Shown here: positions 14,535 through 18,671 of the stretch, piece by piece
Position numbering within the stretch: the first letter of the stretch is position 1
Layout of the letters: every line of letters begins with the position of its first letter
Assembly: GCA_046496815.1 (NCBI GenBank)
Contig: JAWOGN010000310.1
Location: 1 to 18,671, forward strand
Length of the DNA: 18,671 bases
Direction: 5' to 3'
From: JAWOGN01 sp046496815
Lineage (GTDB): Bacteria; Desulfobacterota; DSM-4660; Desulfatiglandales; Desulfatiglandaceae
The notes under the pieces: generated by a model
The model's database searches: none
The model's input: only the letters and a program-made list of their open reading frames with translations
Told to the model about the DNA's origin: nothing
Position numbers and translations under genes: made by a program

Positions 14535-16385
14535 CTATTTTCTCACAGGTAAAATTGCATTTTCAGGGCAGACCTGGGCGCAGACAGAGCATCCGGTACA
14601 AAGATTTTCGTCGATCTGAACTTTTTCACCATCCAGGAACATGGCCGGACAGGCCAACAGGTTGATGCAGTCTCGATGATTCTTACACTTGCCCCGATTC
14701 ACATAAAAGGGTCTCGACTTTTTCGATTGCCCGGTTGCCCTCGCGAATAACGGACAGAATTCTCTGGAGATGATCACCGAGATGCCGTCGTAATCCTTGG
14801 CCGCCTGAACGGCCTCAATGGTTTTTTTCACCTTGAAAGGCTGGACGACATGGACGTCTTTGACCCCGCAGCCCCGGACCACTTCCTCTATGGAGATCTG
14901 TGTGAGTTCAAAACCCATGGGTTTTGTGTTTACACCGGGGTGGGGCTGATGACCGGTCATGGCCGTGGTCCCGTTATCGAGGATGACAAGCGTGAATTTA
15001 TGATTGTTGTGAACGGCATCAATGAGTCCGGTGATGCCCGAATGGAAGAATGTGGAGTCACCAATAAATGAGACCACCTTTTGATTCGTGGCCTGAGAAA
15101 ATCCGCAGGAGGAACTGACAGAAGACCCCATACAGATGACAAGGTCAGCCATGGATATGGGCGGTAGCAACCCGAGGGTGTAGCAACCGATATCGGTGGG
15201 ATTAACGGCATCCGGCCCATAGACCTTTTTGACGGCATAGTACGTGGCCCGGTGCGGGCAACCGGCGCAGAGATTGGGCGGTCTGGCCGGAAGATCCGGC
15301 AAGTCGGAAAGATCCGGCATCTCAGGCGCCTGGTAATCCATGCCGAAGAAGCTTGCTACGGCCTTTCGTACCATTCCCGGATCATACTCAAAGAGGCGGG
15401 ATAGCCCTTCGATGCCTTTTCCCTTGATGGGAATGGTGATACCGTTTTCCTGTCCCACGGCCTTAAAGTCATTTTCGTTCACCGGTTCAAGCTCCTCGAC
15501 GACCAGGACCTTGTCGACCGCTTTCAGAAACCGGGCACACAGATTCTTCGGGATCGGCCACGAAAAACCCAATTTAAGGATTCGAACCTTCTCGGCGATT
15601 CCAAGATCCCTTACCGCGTCGTTCACATAGTTGAAGCTCACACCGTTGGTTACGATTCCCCATTTTCCGTCACCGATGATCTGGTTGAAGGCGGAATTCT
15701 CAGATTTTTCCAGCGCTCGATCATATTTTTCCAGAAGAAGCTGATGAAGTTTCCGGGAAACGGCCGGCACGGCCACAAAATGGAAGGGGTTTTTTTGAAA
15801 CGTGTCTTTGGTTTTGGCCGGTTTCAAATCTCCCAGCCTTACGGTGCCCCGGATGTGATTCAATCTTGTGGTGGTCCTGATGATCACCGGGAGCTCCAAT
15901 GCTTCGGATAGGTCGAAGGCGGCGACGGTCATATCCTTCATTTCCTGCGTGTTGGTCGGTTCCAGCATGGGCAGGCTGGACAGCCTTGCATAATAGCGGT
16001 TATCCTGTTCATTCTGGCTGGAAAAAAGGGAGGGATCGTCGGCGTTGATGATCACCATTCCGCCTTTGACGCCCAAATAGGCGAGGGTCATCAGCGGGTC
16101 GGCGGCGACATTGAGTCCCACATGTTTCATGGTCACCATGGTCCTGAGGCCTGAAATTGCCGCCGCAGCGCCCACTTCCATGGCGACTTTTTCATTGGTG
16201 GAATACTCAAAATAGAGGTCCGACTCCTGGCTGATCCTGAAGAATTGTTCAGGAATCTCGGAAGAAGGTGTCCCCGGATAACAGGTGGCAAAGGACACCC
16301 CCGCCTCGAGGGCACCCCGGGCGATGGCCTCGTTACCCAGCAATAACATTTCTTTTCCCGGATTTTGCGTTAGTAACTTGTGCAT
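14535..16385 (-). CDS. iorA: Indolepyruvate ferredoxin oxidoreductase, alpha subunit
   Basis: A 616-residue catalytic subunit. The N-terminal pyrimidine-binding domain shows CYPGTPSSEIPE (35-46) and EKVAMEVGAAAA (65-76). LCAGCPHRATYYA (372-384) opens the TPP domain, and the TPP motif runs from GDS (442-444) to LDN (469-471) followed by TAMTGHQPHPG. The C-terminal ferredoxin domain (558-616) has cluster II cysteines in CTGCSVCAQVCP (596, 599, 602, 606). Cluster I reads CKNHRDC...CP: C567, C573 and C579 are present, but the position usually held by the second Cys is His570, so cluster I may be His-ligated or altered. Ribosome site GGAGGA precedes the ATG. iorB follows by 12 bases; a motif shared with the acyl-CoA ligase gene lies about 125 bases upstream. 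Confidence 0.97.
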   Translation of the reverse strand: MHKLLTQNPGKEMLLLGNEAIARGALEAGVSFATCYPGTPSSEIPEQFFRISQESDLYFEYSTNEKVAMEVGAAAAISGLRTMVTMKHVGLNVAADPLMTLAYLGVKGGMVIINADDPSLFSSQNEQDNRYYARLSSLPMLEPTNTQEMKDMTVAAFDLSEALELPVIIRTTTRLNHIRGTVRLGDLKPAKTKDTFQKNPFHFVAVPAVSRKLHQLLLEKYDRALEKSENSAFNQIIGDGKWGIVTNGVSFNYVNDAVRDLGIAEKVRILKLGFSWPIPKNLCARFLKAVDKVLVVEELEPVNENDFKAVGQENGITIPIKGKGIEGLSRLFEYDPGMVRKAVASFFGMDYQAPEMPDLSDLPDLPARPPNLCAGCPHRATYYAVKKVYGPDAVNPTDIGCYTLGLLPPISMADLVICMGSSVSSSCGFSQATNQKVVSFIGDSTFFHSGITGLIDAVHNNHKFTLVILDNGTTAMTGHQPHPGVNTKPMGFELTQISIEEVVRGCGVKDVHVVQPFKVKKTIEAVQAAKDYDGISVIISREFCPLFARATGQSKKSRPFYVNRGKCKNHRDCINLLACPAMFLDGEKVQIDENLCTGCSVCAQVCPENAILPVRK

Positions 16386-16507
16386 AGCATTCCTCCGATT
16401 ATCTCAGGGGGTCTGAGCTTTAGGGCATCCGATTTGGTTTGGAAAGGCCGAAAATCCATCAATTAGAATTCACGCAGAAATCGCACTCGCTGCTTTTCGA
16501 CACATGA

Positions 16508-16539
16508 TTTAGCCATAAAATAGCTACTATCCAGCTAAA
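16508..16539 (-). promoter_or_regulatory. Putative operator upstream of iorA, shared with the acyl-CoA ligase gene
   Basis: An imperfect inverted-repeat region: TTTAGC (16508-16513) and GCTAAA (16534-16539) flank AGCCATAAAATAGCTAC (16511-16527 on the plus strand). The last 17 bases match the motif before the acyl-CoA ligase gene at 13 of 17 positions, including all of TAGCTAC. It lies about 125 bases upstream of the iorA ATG in the 234-base gap behind the acyl-CoA ligase gene. The regulator is unknown. Confidence 0.4.
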
Positions 16540-16619
16540 CATCCGTACCGGAGGCATGCGTCTATGTCAAGGAAAAGATTTGTGATCTCCCAAACACAAT
16601 GGCGTGTGGGAAAGGGGTT

Positions 16620-18191
16620 CTATATTTTGAAACTCTCCGCCACTCCCGCGTATTTTTTTCTCAGCTTGGGCTTTTCGATTTTGCCGGTGGGATTGCGCGG
16701 AACCTCGTCAAAGAAAATCTTGCGCGGTCTTTTGTAACGTGGCAGATCTTCACAGTGGGCAAGAACCTCATCCTCACTCAGTTCCAGCCCGGGCTTGACT
16801 TTTATGACGGCGGCAACGAGTTCGCCGAGCCGTTCATCGGGGATTCCGATGACCGCTGCATCCTGTATTTTTGCGTTTTCCATGAGGAAATCTTCGATTT
16901 CCACCGGAAAGATGTTTTCCCCTCCTGATATGATTACGTCCTTTTTACGGTCCACCAGCCAGATAAACCCGTCTTCATCAAACCGGGCCATATCCCCCGT
17001 GAGAAGCCAGCCGTCGATGATGGTCTCTCGAGTCGCTTCCGGGTTCTTGTAGTATTCCTTCATGATGCCGGGTCCCTTGACCATGAGTTCTCCGGCCTCC
17101 CCATTCGGGACCTTGTCAAGGTCAGCGTTTACGATCCGACATTCCCAATCAAATCCGGGTATGCCGATCGCGCCTACCTTGTGGAGATTGTCAATCCCCA
17201 AGTGGACACAACCCGGGCCCGTGCTCTCGCTCAATCCATAATTCGTGTCATAGTCGTGATGGGGGAACACCTTTTTCCAGTTCTTGATGAGGCTCGGGGG
17301 AACCGGTTGTGCTCCGATATGCATCAAACGCCACTGGTCCAGGTTATAATCCGCTAATTTTATTTCCCCATTTTCAATGCCGACCAGGATGTCCTGTGCC
17401 CATGGAACCAGCAGCCACACAATGGTGACTTTCTCTTCGGAGACGGCCTCGAGAATCCATTGGGGCTTTACACCCTTAAGGATCACCGCCGGTGCGCCGA
17501 CAATAAAATTCCCAAACCAGTGCATTTTGGCGCCGGTGTGATAGAGGGGCGGGATACACAGAAAATTGTCTTTGTGAGTCTGGTTATGGTGGCGGTTTTC
17601 AATGATACACGCAAATTCCAGATTCCGGTGGGTCAGAAGGATTGGCTTGGGTGTCCCAGTTGTCCCAGAAGTGAAGTAAAGCCCCGCTTCATCGAGGAGG
17701 TCTACGGTTACATTCGGGCTTTTGGAAGATCCCGTGTCTATAAATGTTTCGAACGCTTGTGCATAATCCGGTCTTATCTCAGAGGAACCCAGGAATACAT
17801 AGTCCGTGATGGTTTTCAGATCGTCTCTGACGGTATCAATGCGCTCCACGAAATCTTCCCCGAAGATCAGTGCCTTGGCCTCAGCGATTTCAGCGCAATA
17901 GCGGATATCTTGGGCCGTAAAGCGGAAATTCAGGGGGACGGCCCATGCACCGGTTCTCAAAATCCCAAAGTATGCGGGAAGCCATTCGAGACAGTTCATC
18001 ATCAGATGGATGACCTTGTCCCCCTTTCGAACTCCTTTAGCCAGAAGGGCATTGGCGACTTGGTTCGCGGTATCATCAAATTCCTTCCATGTAAGGGTTG
18101 CGCGTTTGTTTTTTGAAGGCTCTCTTTCAGTCAGCGCGATTTTGTCTCCATACATTCGGGCATTTCTGGCCAAAATCTCGGTGATGATCAT
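16620..18191 (-). CDS. AMP-forming acyl-CoA ligase (long-chain/aryl acid-CoA ligase-like)
   Basis: A 523-residue member of the ANL superfamily, activating a carboxylic acid with ATP to an acyl-adenylate and then to acyl-CoA plus AMP and PPi. Visible motifs: the phosphate loop FTSGTTGTPKP (173-183), PPLYHTGAKMH (214-224), YGLSEST (318-324), GELMVKGPGIMKEYY (367-381), TGD (398-400) with the hinge DRKKD (414-418), GGENIFPVEIE (423-433) and the catalytic lysine K504 in NPTGKIEK. The overall form resembles medium/long-chain fatty acid-CoA ligases, and substrate is not decidable by eye. The iorAB genes downstream make an aryl-acid or other acyl substrate plausible. Ribosome site AAGGAG precedes the ATG, and a palindromic motif lies just upstream. 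Confidence 0.94.
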   Translation of the reverse strand: MIITEILARNARMYGDKIALTEREPSKNKRATLTWKEFDDTANQVANALLAKGVRKGDKVIHLMMNCLEWLPAYFGILRTGAWAVPLNFRFTAQDIRYCAEIAEAKALIFGEDFVERIDTVRDDLKTITDYVFLGSSEIRPDYAQAFETFIDTGSSKSPNVTVDLLDEAGLYFTSGTTGTPKPILLTHRNLEFACIIENRHHNQTHKDNFLCIPPLYHTGAKMHWFGNFIVGAPAVILKGVKPQWILEAVSEEKVTIVWLLVPWAQDILVGIENGEIKLADYNLDQWRLMHIGAQPVPPSLIKNWKKVFPHHDYDTNYGLSESTGPGCVHLGIDNLHKVGAIGIPGFDWECRIVNADLDKVPNGEAGELMVKGPGIMKEYYKNPEATRETIIDGWLLTGDMARFDEDGFIWLVDRKKDVIISGGENIFPVEIEDFLMENAKIQDAAVIGIPDERLGELVAAVIKVKPGLELSEDEVLAHCEDLPRYKRPRKIFFDEVPRNPTGKIEKPKLRKKYAGVAESFKI

Positions 18192-18209
18192 AATACAGCT
18201 CCTTCTGAA

Positions 18210-18226
18210 AGCTATATTTTAGCTAC
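18210..18226 (-). promoter_or_regulatory. Putative operator upstream of the acyl-CoA ligase gene
   Basis: Plus-strand AGCTATATTTTAGCTAC contains the perfect inverted repeat AGCTA-TATTT-TAGCT. It starts 19 bases upstream of the ATG, immediately ahead of the ribosome site, where a bound protein would be expected to block transcription. It resembles the site before iorA (13 of 17 bases). Confidence 0.4.
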
Positions 18227-18322
18227 AAAGTGACTGTAAGGAAAAATTTAAGGAGTGTCAAGCGTAAAGCATTTCCGACGAAGTCGGTCGGCAATAAACG
18301 ACGTATAGAGCGGGCGGTCTTC

Positions 18323-18671
18323 TTAGAGATGGGCCTTTGCAAAGTCGAGAAATGGAGATTCCGGATGCGTTTCGACGAATTTTTCAAGAATTTGTTTTGA
18401 CTTTTCCCCCTGATTGTCAAGCCGGTAAAGACGGGCCAGATTCAGTTGGGCCGATTCGGCAAATGGGTTGTCCGCGCGCTCTGAAAGGGAGATTAATATC
18501 TTTGTGGCCGACTTCAAATCCCCTTTGGCCTCAAAGCAGGTGGCCAGGGCCACATTGGCCAAAAATTCATAGCGCGGCTTTCCCGAAACCTTTTCGAGAT
18601 ACTTTTGGTAAAGGTCGATGGCGTCGTCGTAGTTCGCATTGACAAACTCTAAATGCGCAATCTGGGGAAGT
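18323..18671 (-). CDS. TPR-repeat protein, 5' end cut by window (YfgM-like)
   Basis: The frame is open to the right edge; the visible 115 or so residues are the C-terminal end. The helical repeats read YDDAIDLYQKYLEKVSG, LATCFEAKGDLKSATKILISL, and NLARLYRLDNQGEKSKQILEKF, with the alternating small/aromatic residues of tetratricopeptide repeats; the end ETHPESPFLDFAKAHL is the Y/F-P-x-S-P pattern common in such tails. The arrangement suggests the TPR_21/YfgM-type periplasmic scaffold proteins, but without the N-terminus (membrane anchor) this is tentative. It lies upstream of the acyl-CoA ligase gene on the same strand, with a 131-base gap and a probable operator between, so it is probably a separate unit. 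Confidence 0.7.
   Translation of the reverse strand, partial: LPQIAHLEFVNANYDDAIDLYQKYLEKVSGKPRYEFLANVALATCFEAKGDLKSATKILISLSERADNPFAESAQLNLARLYRLDNQGEKSKQILEKFVETHPESPFLDFAKAHL

Noticed and set aside
13803..14552. 249-codon open frame on the plus strand
   Set aside because: Antisense to iorB and the start of the radical SAM gene; rich in Gly/His/Gln as expected from the reverse frame of real genes.
16564..16737. Short plus-strand ORF (57 codons) with a GGAGG about 10 bases upstream of its ATG
   Set aside because: Most of it is antisense to the end of the acyl-CoA ligase gene, and the protein looks like a reverse-frame product.
17460..18116. 218-codon open frame on the plus strand
   Set aside because: Antisense to the N-terminal half of the acyl-CoA ligase, which has all its family motifs.

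Overview
The window reads as an ordinary chromosomal stretch from a strictly anaerobic bacterium, most likely a deltaproteobacterium (Desulfobacterota). This is inferred from gene content: a ferredoxin-linked indolepyruvate oxidoreductase (IorAB), a cobalamin-binding-type radical SAM enzyme, a PduO-type cobalamin adenosyltransferase, an AMP-forming acyl-CoA ligase and a LonB-type protease followed by a cysteine-rich hypothetical protein. No tRNA, rRNA, insertion sequence, CRISPR array or prophage gene was seen. Both edge genes are cut by the window.

Left part (1-6.1 kb). The 3' portion of a class IV aminotransferase (+) converges on a minus-strand pair, a short-chain dehydrogenase and a free-standing Lon N-terminal-domain protein. 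A 329-base intergenic region with several hairpins separates these from a plus-strand secreted 3D-domain protein. Next, on the minus strand, lie a UspA-type stress protein, then pepA (leucyl aminopeptidase) and a cobalamin adenosyltransferase, 33 bases apart and probably one operon.

Middle part (6.3-11.9 kb), all plus strand. It starts with a Tat-exported NAPE-PLD-like metallo-beta-lactamase-fold hydrolase. Then come a small heat-shock protein with a structured leader and a LonB-like ATP-dependent protease. The protease gene touches an eight-cysteine hypothetical protein gene, which in turn overlaps a SAM-dependent methyltransferase gene. The last three look translationally coupled, which points to protein quality control plus two uncharacterised partners.

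Right part (12.0-18.7 kb), all minus strand. In transcription order: a TPR protein (5' end cut off), an AMP-forming acyl-CoA ligase, iorA, iorB and a radical SAM enzyme of the RiPP-maturation C-methyltransferase type. The acyl-CoA ligase and iorA genes each carry a related 17-base, TAGCTAC-containing motif upstream, suggesting one regulator. Together they suggest oxidation of aryl-2-oxoacids to aryl-acyl-CoA with reduced ferredoxin as product, and interconversion of the free acid and its CoA ester.

Most genes are recognisable families. The points most worth a second look are the shared motif, the Cys-to-His change in the IorA ferredoxin domain, the radical SAM enzyme with an expanded Cx13CxxC motif and no visible precursor peptide, the coupled lonB/Cys-rich/methyltransferase trio, and two structured leader regions (before the 3D-domain gene and before hsp20).
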